From contig JAGWRO010000024.1 in the NCBI GenBank assembly GCA_028876495.1, forward strand, positions 1 to 64,000: a DNA stretch of 64,000 nt. Direction: 5' to 3'. Shown here piece by piece: positions 1 to 8,545 of the stretch. This DNA is from Bacteroidota bacterium (GTDB taxonomy: Bacteria > Bacteroidota > Bacteroidia > Chitinophagales > Chitinophagaceae). Made by a program: the position numbers and the translations under genes. How positions within the stretch are numbered: position 1 is the first letter of the stretch; each line of letters starts with the position of its first letter. The notes below the pieces were generated by a model that saw nothing but the letters and a program-made list of their open reading frames with translations, was not told the origin of the DNA and did no database searches.

Positions 1-206
1 AAATCCGCCAAAAGGTCGGACAGGCTCCGATCGCTCCGCGCGTTTTTCCGGGCTGGCGCGCAGGCAAAAGCCGTTGGTAAAATAAGTAAGTAGACCGTTG
101 TGGATGTGATTCTGCATTTAATCCGTGGTAATTCGTGTAATCAGTGGAAAAACAAATATGTCTGGCTTCTCCCTCCCGACTATTTGGGATGGTTGGGGTG
201 AGGTTT
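1..206. repeat. Dispersed intergenic repeat, copy A (cut by window edge)
   Basis: The first 147 bases reappear almost unchanged at 288-408 and 1330-1470: a GC-rich block with CGCGCGTTTTTCCGGGCTGG, then GTAAGTAGACCGTTGTGG, then TTAATCCGTGGTAATTCGTG. A second block at 156-206 (TCTCCCTCCCGACTATT) also recurs near 1513-1556. No conserved protein is encoded. Phrases of this kind are common in intergenic DNA of Bacteroidota. The copy is truncated because the window begins inside it. Confidence 0.85.
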
Positions 207-410
207 AAAAAAAAATCGGCATATCGAAGGCATGTTTTGCCTTTTCTTTTGTCTTGATACAAAAGAAACAAAAAATCAAGGAAAATCCGATCGCTCCGCG
301 CGTTTTTCCGGGCTGGCGCGCAGGCAAAAGCCGTTTTTAAAATAAGTAAGTAGACCGTTGTGGTTGTGATTCTGCATTTAATCCGTGGTAATTCGTGTAA
401 TCCATGGCAA
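199..410. repeat. Dispersed intergenic repeat, copy B
   Basis: This copy starts with GAGGTTTAAAAAAAAATCGG and contains the CATGTTTTGCCTTTTCTTTT block that is also found at 1270. Compared with copies A and C it lacks about 20 bases (the CCAAAAGGTCGGACAGGCT segment) and otherwise matches them to the TAATCCGTGGTAATTCGTG end. The 411-521 spacer to the next gene holds nothing else that I recognise. Confidence 0.85.
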
Positions 411-521
411 AACAAAACTTTATGATTAAGAACAAGGAGACTGATAATGAAATGTAGGGTTGCAAGCAACTTTGGGCTTCGATTTAGACTCTACTTGGTT
501 TTTAAATCTTATTTTTGATAC

Positions 522-989
522 ATGTCTTCACGCTTCTATTTTGACACTTCCATTTTTGGAGGAGTTTTCGATTCAGAATTTGAAGAGGAAACTCTTTTAC
601 TTTTTGAAAAAGTAAAACTTGGGAATATAATATGTGTTTATTCAGACCTGACTGAAAAAGAACTGAGGAATGCACCTATAAATGTTCGAAATTTCTTTCA
701 ACAGTTGGACAACAATTTCCTTGAGCGGATTGAAGTAACTCCCGAAGCTTTCAAACTCGGACAGGCTTATATAGATGCAAACGTGGTTGGCCAGACAAGT
801 CTCGACGATTGCATTCACATTGCAACTGCAACACTTAGTAAGGTTGATATTTTAATAAATTGGAACTTTAAGCATATTGTAAACATCTTTAGAATTCGAG
901 GATATAATTCTGTAAATTTACGATTGGGACATGGAACACTTGAAATACGTTCACCAAAAGATATAGTTGGTTATGAAAACGAAGGATAA
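522..989 (+). CDS. PIN-domain protein, probable VapC-like toxin
   Basis: A 155-aa protein with the layout of a PIN ribonuclease. An acidic residue follows the first beta strand (YFDTSIF, D8). A second acidic position sits in the ELRN region near 47, a DD pair lies in LDDCIHIATA (D95/D96), and INWNFKH follows near 112-118. Family members cleave RNA using Mg2+ bound by these acids, usually as toxins. The ATG at 522 gives the full domain. The 3' end overlaps a 49-codon ORF by 17 bases, as expected for a toxin-antitoxin pair with the toxin first. The pair sits between copies of a dispersed repeat. The target RNA cannot be read from the sequence. Confidence 0.75.
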   Translation: MSSRFYFDTSIFGGVFDSEFEEETLLLFEKVKLGNIICVYSDLTEKELRNAPINVRNFFQQLDNNFLERIEVTPEAFKLGQAYIDANVVGQTSLDDCIHIATATLSKVDILINWNFKHIVNIFRIRGYNSVNLRLGHGTLEIRSPKDIVGYENEG

Positions 990-1122
990 AAAAATAAAAG
1001 AGTTTGATACGGTTAAAACTTTTCGCGAAATCAAAGAAAAGATTTCAAAAGAAATTCAGGGAATGACTTTTGAGCAATTCAAAGCATATTTAGCAGAAAA
1101 AAACTCTAACCTCTCTTCTTAA
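973..1122 (+). CDS. Short candidate antitoxin overlapping the PIN gene
   Basis: A 49-aa ORF whose ATG lies inside the last codons of the PIN gene (17-base overlap, different frame). The product is strongly charged and probably helical. It begins MKTKDKKIKEF and contains REIKEKISKEIQGMTFEQF followed by a short AYLAEK helix. That 'EI..GMTFEQF..YL' pattern resembles the small partners often found beside PIN proteins in Bacteroidota, where the partner wraps the toxin. The antitoxin role is inferred from size, charge and overlap; no DNA-binding domain is visible. Confidence 0.6.
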   Translation: MKTKDKKIKEFDTVKTFREIKEKISKEIQGMTFEQFKAYLAEKNSNLSS

Positions 1123-1155
1123 ACACCGCCTGCACCTTACAGGGGGCTTGAATTG

Positions 1156-1556
1156 TTATTCTGCATTTAATCCGTGGTAATCAGTGGCAAACATGTCGTT
1201 GGCCGGGAGACAAGCGCAAGTTATCTCTCTCGACTGGGGTGAGGTTTAAAAAAAATCGGCATATCGAAGGCATGTTTTGCCTTTTCTTTTGTCTTGATAC
1301 TAAAGAAACAAAAAATCAAGGAAAATCCGCCAAAAGGTCGGACAGGCTCCGATTGCTCCGCGCGTTTTTCCGGGCTGGCGCGCAGGCAAAAGCCGTTGGT
1401 AAAATAAGTAAGTAGACCGTTGTGGTTGTGATTCTGCATTTAATCCGTGGTAATTCGTGTAATCAGTGACAAAAAATATCGTTGGCCGGGAGACAAGCGC
1501 AAGTCAGGTGCTGCCTGACTTCTCCCTCCCGACTATTCTGGGAGGGCCGGGGTGAG
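1156..1556. repeat. Dispersed intergenic repeat, copy C with rearranged flanks
   Basis: 1241-1470 repeats the full unit, including the 20-base block missing from copy B. On either side are partial pieces: TTAATCCGTGGTAATCAGTGG at 1163-1183 and GTTGGCCGGGAGACAAGCGC at about 1198-1217 and again at 1481-1500. The unit therefore appears as a mosaic of three sub-blocks. A minus-strand reading frame across it is an artefact of the repeat. 1560-1669 contains only AT-rich spacer before the next gene. Confidence 0.8.
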
Positions 1557-1669
1557 GCCTTATCTCGCCACATTTTTCTTCTTACAATCCGGGCAATTTT
1601 TACAATCTTTGAATCATTACAATAATGCTATTAATTAAAAGTTTAATCACCTGTTTTTAAAGAACCTCT

Positions 1670-2725
1670 ATGATATCGTACATTGACTGTAAATTAAACC
1701 ACCTCTCCATTCACCACTCAGGCAATAAATTATTGGATGAAAAATACCGGCTATCGGCCAAACCCTTTTCGGTACAGGATGAGACACTTAATCAATTATT
1801 GCTCGATTATTTTTTACGCCCTTTTGAAAAGGTAAATGAGGTGTACCGCCTTTCGCATCCCAGCAACGATTTGCAGTTGAATGAAGTGTATCATTTTGCA
1901 GAGATGATCTTTAACGATCCCGGTGAATTTCATGAGCATTCAAAACAAATAACGAGGCATTTATATGACGTATCCAACCACCCGAGGATAAAATCGGGCG
2001 AAGTATATATTGCCGGTTTTAAAGACGTACAAATAGAAGGTGAACTTTTTGATGCCATTGGTATTTTTAAGTCGGAATCGAAAGAAACTTATTTAAAAGT
2101 ATATCCTGATGAGGAAGGCTACCAGGTAGATTATGAGCAGGAAGCGATCAATATAAAAAAACTGGATAAAGGTTGCCTTATTTTTAATACAGAAAAGGAA
2201 GAAGGCTATAAAGTAGCCGTAATTGATAATACCAATAAAGGCAGCGATACGGTTTACTGGATCGATGAGTTTTTGAAACTAATAGTGAGGAATGATAATT
2301 ATAACCAAACCTATAATGCAATGGGCATCTACAAAAGTTTTGTTACTGAAAAAATGGATGAGTTGTACGACATCAATAAGGCACAGAAAATTGATATGCT
2401 TAACCGCTCGATGAATTACTTTAAAGAAAAAGAAGCCTTTGATATTGACGAGTTTTCCAACGAGGTAATCGGAGACCCGAAAGGAATCAATTCTTTTAAA
2501 GAATACAAACAGCATTATGAGAAGGAATATGAAACCGAAATTGGCGATACTTTCTCTATTTCTCCGCAGGCGATAAAGAAACAAAACAGGAACTATAAGA
2601 GTGTTTTAAAGCTCGACAGGAATTTCCATATTTATATTCATGGCAACAATGAACTGATCACCAAAGGGTTTGATAAGAAAATGAATATGAACTATTACAA
2701 GGTTTATTTCAGGGAAGAGAACTAA
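1670..2725 (+). CDS. Nucleoid-associated protein, NdpA/YejK-like family
   Basis: A 351-aa cytosolic protein matching the NdpA/YejK family in length and layout: an N-terminal 'HxxG...DE' segment (residues 12-26), a central region with VYIAGFKDVQIEGELFDAIGIF (about 112-133), and a basic C-terminal end with NFHIYIHGNNELITKG. Members bind the nucleoid or nucleoid-associated complexes, and their precise role is poorly defined. The ATG at 1670 is the only start giving the usual N terminus. The last 27 codons are copied once more just downstream, which leaves an orphan 3' gene end. The gene is monocistronic as far as can be seen. Confidence 0.75.
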   Translation: MISYIDCKLNHLSIHHSGNKLLDEKYRLSAKPFSVQDETLNQLLLDYFLRPFEKVNEVYRLSHPSNDLQLNEVYHFAEMIFNDPGEFHEHSKQITRHLYDVSNHPRIKSGEVYIAGFKDVQIEGELFDAIGIFKSESKETYLKVYPDEEGYQVDYEQEAINIKKLDKGCLIFNTEKEEGYKVAVIDNTNKGSDTVYWIDEFLKLIVRNDNYNQTYNAMGIYKSFVTEKMDELYDINKAQKIDMLNRSMNYFKEKEAFDIDEFSNEVIGDPKGINSFKEYKQHYEKEYETEIGDTFSISPQAIKKQNRNYKSVLKLDRNFHIYIHGNNELITKGFDKKMNMNYYKVYFREEN

Positions 2726-3060
2726 GGAAAAATTGCATTGATATAACCTGCTTAACCAAAAGAAAAGCTGCTGCGCTGATGGTGGGCGGTGAAGACAATT
2801 GTCACATTGCCGCGCTACTGGTGGGCGGTGAAGACACCGCCCACGGCAGAAGACAACAATGAACTGATCACCAAAGGGTTTGATGAGAAAATGAATATGA
2901 ACTATTACAAGGTTTATTTCAGGGAAGAGAACTAAGGAAAATTGCATTGATATAACCTGCTTAACCAAAAGAAAAGCTGCTGCGCTGATGGTGGGCGGTG
3001 AAGACAATTGTCACATTGCCGCGCTACTGGTGGGCGGTGAAGACACCGCCCACGGCAGAG
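2644..3060. repeat. Tandem duplication of about 210 bp covering the 3' end of the preceding gene
   Basis: 2644-2852 and 2854-3060 are nearly identical. They differ by one substitution (2675 versus 2885) and one missing A in an A-run after the stop codon. Each copy contains the last codons of the nucleoid-associated protein gene, its stop, TAACCTGCTTAACC and two GTGGGCGGTG-type palindromes. The second copy has no start or upstream coding sequence, so it is a dead gene end. Confidence 0.9.
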
Positions 3061-3233
3061 GCTCCGTTTGTGAACAGTGAAGACACCGCCCACGGCAGAA
3101 AGAAAAGCTGTTAACAGGAAGGCCGTGAAAAATGGCAACCAGGCGGGCATTGCTAATGGTCACATTGCTGCGCTGCCGTGGGCGGTGAAGACACCGCCCA
3201 CGGCAGAAGACACCGCCCACGGATTTGAAATGC
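3027..3233. repeat. GC-rich palindromic repeats, partial copy of the GCATTTCAAAT family
   Basis: GTGGGCGGTG paired with CACCGCCCAC occurs several times here (3029-3055, about 3085-3095, 3178-3201, 3210-3220). The run ends with ATTTGAAATGC at 3223-3233. The same core and the same terminus occur in elements at 24243-24348 and 51163-51271, so this is a rearranged or multiplied member that has lost its left end. 3234-3435 holds only a short GCTAAAG/CTTTAGC hairpin near 3282-3298. Confidence 0.65.
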
Positions 3234-3435
3234 ACCTGCAACCAGTAAACCAATCAATACTCATTATTTTTATTTTAGATAGCTAAAGCAACTTTAGCGA
3301 AGATCGCGGGAAGGCGCGGGTGCATCTATGAAAAGCCCCGCCCGGGCAACGTGATAACTGTCACCGTATACGCTGACTCACATCATTCTTAAAAAGAAAA
3401 TTTTTAATGAAACTTACAGCTTAATAACCCTCGAA

Positions 3436-4164
3436 TTGCTTTTTAAAAGAAATATCAACAAGCAGGAAAGGACAGGAATTCGAAAAGCGCTTCTTATTTG
3501 CGGCATCCTGGCATCACTGCTGTACATCGCAATGAACGTATTTATGCCCATGTTGTACCCGGGATATCATGTAGCCTCTCAAACGGTGAGTGAGTTGTCT
3601 GCCGTTGGCGCTCCTACAAGAACGTTATGGTTTGAACTTGGCATTTTATACACCCTTCTTGTAGCTGCTTTCGGACTGGGTATCCTGCAGTCGGCAGGGG
3701 AAAACCTGTTATTACGTACCCTGGGCATTTTGATGCTGATCAGCGGAATTATTGGCCTGGCATGGTCGCCGATGCACCAGCGCGAAGTAATAGCAGCAGG
3801 TGGCGAAACTTTTACTGACACGTGGCACATTATTATGAACGCCATTACCCTTTTACTTTTAATGTTAATTATTGGTTTCGGCGCAGCAGGCCTTAAAAAG
3901 GGATTCCGCATCTATTCTATTGCCAGTATGGGCATTTTTATTACGTTCGGCATTTTGACCAGTTTGGAAGCTCCCGGCATCACCACCAACATGGCTACGC
4001 CCATGATTGGCGTGTGGGAGCGCATCAATATCGGAACGTACATGATCTGGATGATCGTGTTGGCGGTACTTTTAATGAAAAGAGAACGTACAGCTTTATT
4101 AGCTACAACAAAAAAGAATACGCAGAAAACGAAAGCAGCTATTGATGAGCAACGGCTAAAATGA
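3436..4164 (+). CDS. DUF998 family multi-pass membrane protein
   Basis: A 242-aa hydrophobic protein with about six membrane segments: residues 17-40, 66-84, 91-107, 131-150, 158-175 and 195-211. The stretch SQTVSELSAVGAPTR after the first segment is the typical DUF998 signature. The function of the family is unknown. The start is TTG at 3436; the first ATG in frame would remove the first membrane segment, and the upstream ATG at 3408 meets a stop after five codons. The basic C-terminal tail (KKNTQKTKAAIDEQR) probably faces the cytoplasm. Confidence is good on family and weak on role. Confidence 0.7.
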   Translation: MLFKRNINKQERTGIRKALLICGILASLLYIAMNVFMPMLYPGYHVASQTVSELSAVGAPTRTLWFELGILYTLLVAAFGLGILQSAGENLLLRTLGILMLISGIIGLAWSPMHQREVIAAGGETFTDTWHIIMNAITLLLLMLIIGFGAAGLKKGFRIYSIASMGIFITFGILTSLEAPGITTNMATPMIGVWERINIGTYMIWMIVLAVLLMKRERTALLATTKKNTQKTKAAIDEQRLK

Positions 4165-4185
4165 AAATACAGATTTGTATTTTTT
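4164..4185 (+). terminator. Short hairpin and T-run after the DUF998 gene
   Basis: AAAATACA, a three-base loop, then TTGTATTTTTT starts at the stop codon of the DUF998 gene. The stem is AT-rich and therefore weak, but the position directly after a stop and before a convergent gene fits a terminator. Confidence 0.4.
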
Positions 4186-4227
4186 CACTTTTAAATATCA
4201 ATGTAAGTGTATTCAATAAAACAGAAG

Positions 4228-5106
4228 TTAACGGGCTTTTAAGTATCCCAGCAAACCAAGCCAATCGCCAAATCTTTCTATCCATGTATCAGTAGGGATA
4301 TTTTGTTGGTGCATGCCAAAGCCATGCCCTCCTTTTTGATACATATGCAATTCTGCAGGTTTTTTTGCAGCCAGCCACTTTGAATACAGTGCAACACTAT
4401 GCGGAGCCAGTCCTAAATCATCATCTGTAGCAGCAGCAATAAATATCGGTGGTGCATCGCCAGGTACTGTGCCCTGTAATGAGGGTGGCATATAGGCATA
4501 AACAGATCCCACAAAATCAGGACGGTTTTCAGGCGTATAATTAAAAGCGGATGATGCCGCAACAGTGCCCCCGGCAGAGAACCCGATAATACCAATCCGG
4601 TTGGGGTCTACACCATATTCGGCCGCATGGGTGCGCACATATTCGATGGCCTTTCTGCCGTCTGCAATGCTTAAAGGAATAATGGGAGTAACCTTATCAA
4701 CAAAATCGCTTTTTTTCATATTCTCACCCAGTTCTTTACCGGGATTATCTGTTAAACTCTGGCCTAACCTGTACTTCAACAAAAAAACAGTAACGCCTTT
4801 TTGGTTTAGCCATTGCGCTACCTCTGTACCTTCGTGCACTGCTGCTAAAATGTAAAAGCCACCACCGGGGCAAACAATTATAGCCGTTCCGGTAGATTGG
4901 GAAGGGTCTGCAGGATAGACCGTTAACGTTGGATGCGATACATTATAGATGAGCGCATCTTTACTGCCTGCATGATACACTTCTTCGTTATACGTCCAGC
5001 TTTCGGAACCCGGTGCATTACCATTGTACAATTGAATTACTTTTTGCTGGGCCTGTACCCCTAAAGTGAAAACGAGTAAGCAGGCAGTTATTATTCTTTT
5101 GAGCAT
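4228..5106 (-). CDS. Secreted alpha/beta hydrolase (esterase/acetyl-xylan-esterase-like)
   Basis: A 292-aa protein with a signal peptide (MLKRIITACLLVFTLGVQAQ). The fold signatures are an oxyanion-hole turn CPGGGFYIL (about 79-87), a nucleophile elbow GFSAGG (about 174-179), an aspartate in ATDDDLG (about 225-231) and a histidine in KGGHGFGMH (about 260-268). Relatives are BD-FAE/XynB-like esterases removing acyl groups from polysaccharides, acting in the periplasm or outside. The substrate cannot be decided from sequence. It is convergent with the DUF998 gene. The second hydrolase in this window (30766-31686) has the same architecture but differs in sequence. Confidence 0.75.
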   Translation of the reverse strand: MLKRIITACLLVFTLGVQAQQKVIQLYNGNAPGSESWTYNEEVYHAGSKDALIYNVSHPTLTVYPADPSQSTGTAIIVCPGGGFYILAAVHEGTEVAQWLNQKGVTVFLLKYRLGQSLTDNPGKELGENMKKSDFVDKVTPIIPLSIADGRKAIEYVRTHAAEYGVDPNRIGIIGFSAGGTVAASSAFNYTPENRPDFVGSVYAYMPPSLQGTVPGDAPPIFIAAATDDDLGLAPHSVALYSKWLAAKKPAELHMYQKGGHGFGMHQQNIPTDTWIERFGDWLGLLGYLKAR

Positions 5107-5300
5107 GTGGTGTATTTTTTATTAAAAATAAGTATTTCAATTTTATTTAATTAAATGAAATCCTAAAGGCAGTTCGATAAATCAGCTCACCAGCAAACCC
5201 TCCCTTTAAAAAATACAAATCCGGGTTATTGGTTGGTTTACTACGTTAATCCTCCAGCAATCAAATTGATAACCGTCATTGCTTTTACTAATAATAATCA

Positions 5301-5331
5301 TTGCCGAGGGAAGAACAGGTAAATAGCTTTG
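5301..5331 (+). promoter_or_regulatory. Bacteroidota-type promoter for the 5395 gene
   Basis: TTG at 5301-5303 and TAGCTTTG at 5324-5331 match the -33/-7 pattern (TTG ... TAnnTTTG) with the usual spacing. Transcription would start near 5338, about 57 bases before the ATG at 5395. The rest of the 5107-5300 gap contains only the recurring TTTACTACGTTA motif at 5237-5248. Confidence 0.6.
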
Positions 5332-5394
5332 ATACTACAAAAAGGGATGTGGTAAATCAAAATAAATGATAGCAACCTGTTTTTTAAAAAGCGA

Positions 5395-5793
5395 ATGATG
5401 AATACAACCATTGCAGGATATTACGTAGATGAATTAGCACATTGGATGCGCCTGATAGGATTTTACAATCGTGAAATAACTGAGTTTGGGCATAAACTGG
5501 CTGAAGTGATCCAAAGGAATACCATACCTCATATTGCCGAAAAGGTGGAAGCGCAGCAAAGTAGCCTGGATAAAGTGTCGGAAAAATTTGGAACGCTGTA
5601 TACACTCATCGAAAAACAACATGCCGTGCTTAAAAAAGATCATGCGCTGATTGATAATTCGCTGATTGATGAGGATACCAATGAAAGGCAAAATGAATTG
5701 AGGCAACAGATGGAACAGGCAGAAAAATTGTACCTGGAGGTAAAATATGGCTGCTATCATTTTTTATCAGAAACCCTTAAGAAACAAAAATAA
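5395..5793 (+). CDS. Hypothetical coiled-coil protein
   Basis: A 132-aa cytosolic protein with no signal peptide or membrane segment. The sequence is almost entirely helical with heptad-like spacing, especially residues 30-70 and 90-125 (RQNELRQQMEQAEKLYLEV). I do not recognise a family. It has its own good promoter and precedes the baeRF-like gene by 89 bases in the same direction, so it may share that gene's transcript and be part of the stress-type cluster that follows. Confidence 0.6.
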   Translation: MMNTTIAGYYVDELAHWMRLIGFYNREITEFGHKLAEVIQRNTIPHIAEKVEAQQSSLDKVSEKFGTLYTLIEKQHAVLKKDHALIDNSLIDEDTNERQNELRQQMEQAEKLYLEVKYGCYHFLSETLKKQK

Positions 5794-5882
5794 CCGGGAA
5801 CCTGTTTATCCATAGAATTTAGAAAGCAGAGGAATTGAGATTATTACATCAATATTTTAGAAATCTATTAAACAACCATGTC

Positions 5883-7037
5883 ATGAAACGAATAAATGAA
5901 AAAAACTTAAAAGAACTGGCAGCAGTTCATGGTTTGCATTGCATATCTGTTTTTATTCCTACGCATATTTCGGGCGATAAAGGTCTCAGGGAAGGGGATG
6001 CTTTATTACTCAAAAATGAATTAAAGGACATAAAAAGGAAATTAGCCGCGAGAGGATTGGCTCAACCCGGGCTTGATGAATGGGTGAAGCCCATACAAAA
6101 CCTGGTAGATGACACTGAATTTTGGAGTCGCCAGGAAGGCGGGCTGGCCTTATTTATTTCAGACAACCTATTCAAAAAATATGAACTGGACATAAACTTT
6201 GAACCCTATAATTATGTTTCAACTGAGTTCTATATTAAGCCTTTATTTTCGGCCCTGGCAACCAATCAAGATTTCTTTCTGCTAACCCTTGAACTGGAAG
6301 AGGTAAGACTACATAAAGGCACTGAAGCCGGTTTGCAGGAGATCGATATTACTGAAATGGTACCAACAAGATTAGAAGAGGTAGTGGGTTCGGATTATGA
6401 GCAAAAATCCTCGCAGTTCAAAAGCCAACAGAAGGGGCATGGGTATTCTGTGTATTACGGTCATGGAGAAGGGAAAGATGAAAATAAAACAGAGATCAAC
6501 AAGTACCTGAGAGAAGTAGATAAAAGCATAACAAAATTGCTGAAGAATGAAAAGGTGCCGCTTGTGGTGGCAGGAGTTGACTACCTGGTTTCTGCCTACC
6601 GTGAAGTTAACTCGCTCGATAACTTATACGAAAGGCATATACCGGGTAATCCCAAACTTCTGGGTTTAGAGTCTTTACACAAACGGGCGCTGGATTTGCT
6701 GCAACCTTATTTTAATAAAACAAAAAAAGAAAAAACGGAATCCTACAGGCAATTCCAGGGTACACCCAAAACGGCTAACAACATTGATGATATTGTGCCC
6801 GAAGCCATGCATGGCAAAATAGACACTTTATTCATGTTGAAGAACCAGGATGTTTTTGGAATGGTTGATGAAGTGAGCGACCAGGTTGAATACAAAGAAG
6901 GAGCTGAATTAGCAGAAGTATCACTCTTTAACCTGGCCGCTAAAGAAGCATTCCTGCATGGTGGAAACGTGTATTTGGTGGAACAGGAAGAAATGCCTGA
7001 CGGGTTTTCAATCATCAACGCCTTATATCGCTATTAA
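5883..7037 (+). CDS. baeRF7-like protein (bacterial archaeo-eukaryotic release factor family)
   Basis: The product is 384 aa when started at the ATG at 5883; a TTG 48 bases upstream would add an unlikely extension. The order of elements fits the baeRF7 group of eRF1-like proteins: an N-terminal SVFIPTH region, a middle LLLTLELEEVRLHKGT strand pair, a KLLKNEKVPLVVAGVDYLV segment (about 230-250), and a C-terminal eL30-like part ending in GGNVYLVEQEEMPDGFSIINALYRY. Family members are proposed to act on ribosomes or RNA under stress, without direct proof for family 7. No GGQ motif is visible. It precedes a zinc-ribbon gene. Confidence 0.65.
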   Translation: MKRINEKNLKELAAVHGLHCISVFIPTHISGDKGLREGDALLLKNELKDIKRKLAARGLAQPGLDEWVKPIQNLVDDTEFWSRQEGGLALFISDNLFKKYELDINFEPYNYVSTEFYIKPLFSALATNQDFFLLTLELEEVRLHKGTEAGLQEIDITEMVPTRLEEVVGSDYEQKSSQFKSQQKGHGYSVYYGHGEGKDENKTEINKYLREVDKSITKLLKNEKVPLVVAGVDYLVSAYREVNSLDNLYERHIPGNPKLLGLESLHKRALDLLQPYFNKTKKEKTESYRQFQGTPKTANNIDDIVPEAMHGKIDTLFMLKNQDVFGMVDEVSDQVEYKEGAELAEVSLFNLAAKEAFLHGGNVYLVEQEEMPDGFSIINALYRY

Positions 7038-7118
7038 GCTGATTTTAGTAAATGAAGGATAAAAAGAGCATGAAAAGAAAGGATTTATAAATATTTTAAA
7101 CCAATAAAATAGTGAATT

Positions 7119-7391
7119 ATGAAACTGGAAACCAGTTGCCAAAGTTGCGGTATGCCATTGGATAATCCGGATCTGCAGGGTACAGAAAAAGATGGTAGTA
7201 AAAGCGATGAATATTGCAAATATTGCTACCGTAATGGAGCTTTCACTAACCCCAATATGACTTTAAAAGAAATGACCTCATCGGTTATTACTCAAATGGA
7301 AAAACTGAACCTGGATCCAAAAACAATTGATATGGCAGTAAGCGCTTTACCTAACTTAAAAAGATGGAAAGCTTCTGCAGTCGTTTTTTGA
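7119..7391 (+). CDS. Putative zinc-ribbon protein
   Basis: A 90-aa protein with CQSCGMPL (C8, C11) and YCKYCYRNGAF (C33, C36), the four-cysteine pattern of the short Zn_ribbon_2 family. A helical C-terminal part follows (LKEMTSSVITQMEKL). The function is unknown; such proteins are usually tiny cytosolic zinc binders. It lies 81 bases after the baeRF7-like gene and 73 bases before glucokinase, all in the same direction. A CTGAG/CTCAG hairpin lies at about 7425-7440, between this gene and the next. Confidence 0.75.
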   Translation: MKLETSCQSCGMPLDNPDLQGTEKDGSKSDEYCKYCYRNGAFTNPNMTLKEMTSSVITQMEKLNLDPKTIDMAVSALPNLKRWKASAVVF

Positions 7392-7464
7392 TGACCTTAA
7401 AAAAATACCTGCTCCATCAGTATTTATTACCGACCTGAGATTTTCTCAGTACAAATTTTATATT

Positions 7465-8493
7465 ATGCTGTTACCAATTAAATCATCCGGCAAGCTTAGA
7501 ATACAAGACAAAAGCGAAATTGTACTTGCAGGGGATGTTGGTGCCACCAAAACCAACCTTGCTCTTTTTAAGAGTAAGGGCAATACTATGGTTTCTATAG
7601 CCAAAAAAGAATTCGTATCAAAAGAATATAAAAATATTACAGAGATGATTGGGGTCTTTCTAAAAGAAGCACCGGTTCCGGATTATTTTTGTTTTGGGGT
7701 AGCCGGTCCCGTTATGAATGGGCGGGCCAAACTTTCCAACCTTTTATGGGATATAGATAGCCGCCAACTGGCAAGGCATTTTAAAATAAAAAAAGTAAAG
7801 CTGATTAATGACCTGGAAGCTAATGCGTATGGGTTGGCCATGTTGAATCAAAAAGATGTGACCTCCGTTCATTCCGTTAAAAATGCTGAAAAGGGTAATG
7901 TGGCATTACTCTCACCCGGTACTGGTTTGGGTGAAGCAGGAATGTATTGGGACGGCGAATATTATCATCCGTTCGCAACGGAAGGCGGGCACTGTGACTT
8001 TGCGCCGCGCAATGAATTTGATTTTGAATTGTATAATTTTTTGAAGAAAAAATTTGTGCACGTTAGCTGGGAACGACTGATTTGCGGACCGGGTATCGTT
8101 AACATTTATCATTTTCTCCGGGATATAAAAAAACGCAAAGAACCGGAATGGCTGATAAAAAAAATGAAAGAGGGTGACGCTGCGGCAATTATCAGTCAGC
8201 ATGTTGACAAAAGCGCCATTTGTAAAGAAACCATGGAGCATTTTATTCGTTACCTCGCCTACGAGTCGGCCAATATTGTTTTAAAATTTAAAGCAACCGG
8301 CGGACTTTTTATCGGTGGTGGAATTGCCCCAAAAATTATTTCGTTATTTAAAGAAAATAATTTCTACGATTCCTTTTGCCAGAGTGGGCGGCTCAATTAT
8401 TTGTTGGAGAAGGTTCCGATAAAAATTATATTAAATGAAGAAACTGCATTGCTGGGAGCTGCATGGTATGGGTCTAAGAATCTTGCACTGTGA
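7465..8493 (+). CDS. glk: Glucokinase
   Basis: A 342-aa enzyme of the glucokinase (PF02685) type, phosphorylating glucose with ATP to glucose-6-phosphate in the cytosol. Visible signatures are the phosphate-binding GDVGATKTNLALF (about 23-35), the substrate region LINDLEANAYGLA with the catalytic Asp (about 113-125), LSPGTGLGEAG (about 149-159), EGGHCDFAPRNEF (about 172-184) and a C-terminal GGGIAPKI (about 282-289). The sequence lacks the ROK cysteine motif. About 18 residues precede the first strand, slightly longer than usual. It is flanked by the zinc-ribbon and CapA genes in the same orientation. Confidence 0.85.
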   Translation: MLLPIKSSGKLRIQDKSEIVLAGDVGATKTNLALFKSKGNTMVSIAKKEFVSKEYKNITEMIGVFLKEAPVPDYFCFGVAGPVMNGRAKLSNLLWDIDSRQLARHFKIKKVKLINDLEANAYGLAMLNQKDVTSVHSVKNAEKGNVALLSPGTGLGEAGMYWDGEYYHPFATEGGHCDFAPRNEFDFELYNFLKKKFVHVSWERLICGPGIVNIYHFLRDIKKRKEPEWLIKKMKEGDAAAIISQHVDKSAICKETMEHFIRYLAYESANIVLKFKATGGLFIGGGIAPKIISLFKENNFYDSFCQSGRLNYLLEKVPIKIILNEETALLGAAWYGSKNLAL

Positions 8494-8545
8494 CGCTATC
8501 AAAAGTGATCAATAAATGGAAACCAAATTTTGACAGAATCTAATA

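Noticed and set aside
1221-1439. A 72-codon minus-strand ORF with a basic, Pro/Phe-rich product
   Set aside because: It lies entirely in the dispersed repeat, and the same sequence at 1-300 is interrupted; it is a by-product of the repeat, not a gene.
2606-3286. Several ORFs on both strands in the palindrome region
   Set aside because: Their products consist of translated GTGGGCGGTG repeats (CRGRCLHRPP-like) with no conserved pattern.
5835-5882. TTG start 48 bases upstream of the baeRF7-like gene
   Set aside because: The ATG at 5883 gives the usual N terminus; the extension has no family match. The same reasoning was used for the upstream TTG starts at 12273, 30748, 35046, 37307, 49975 and 61933.
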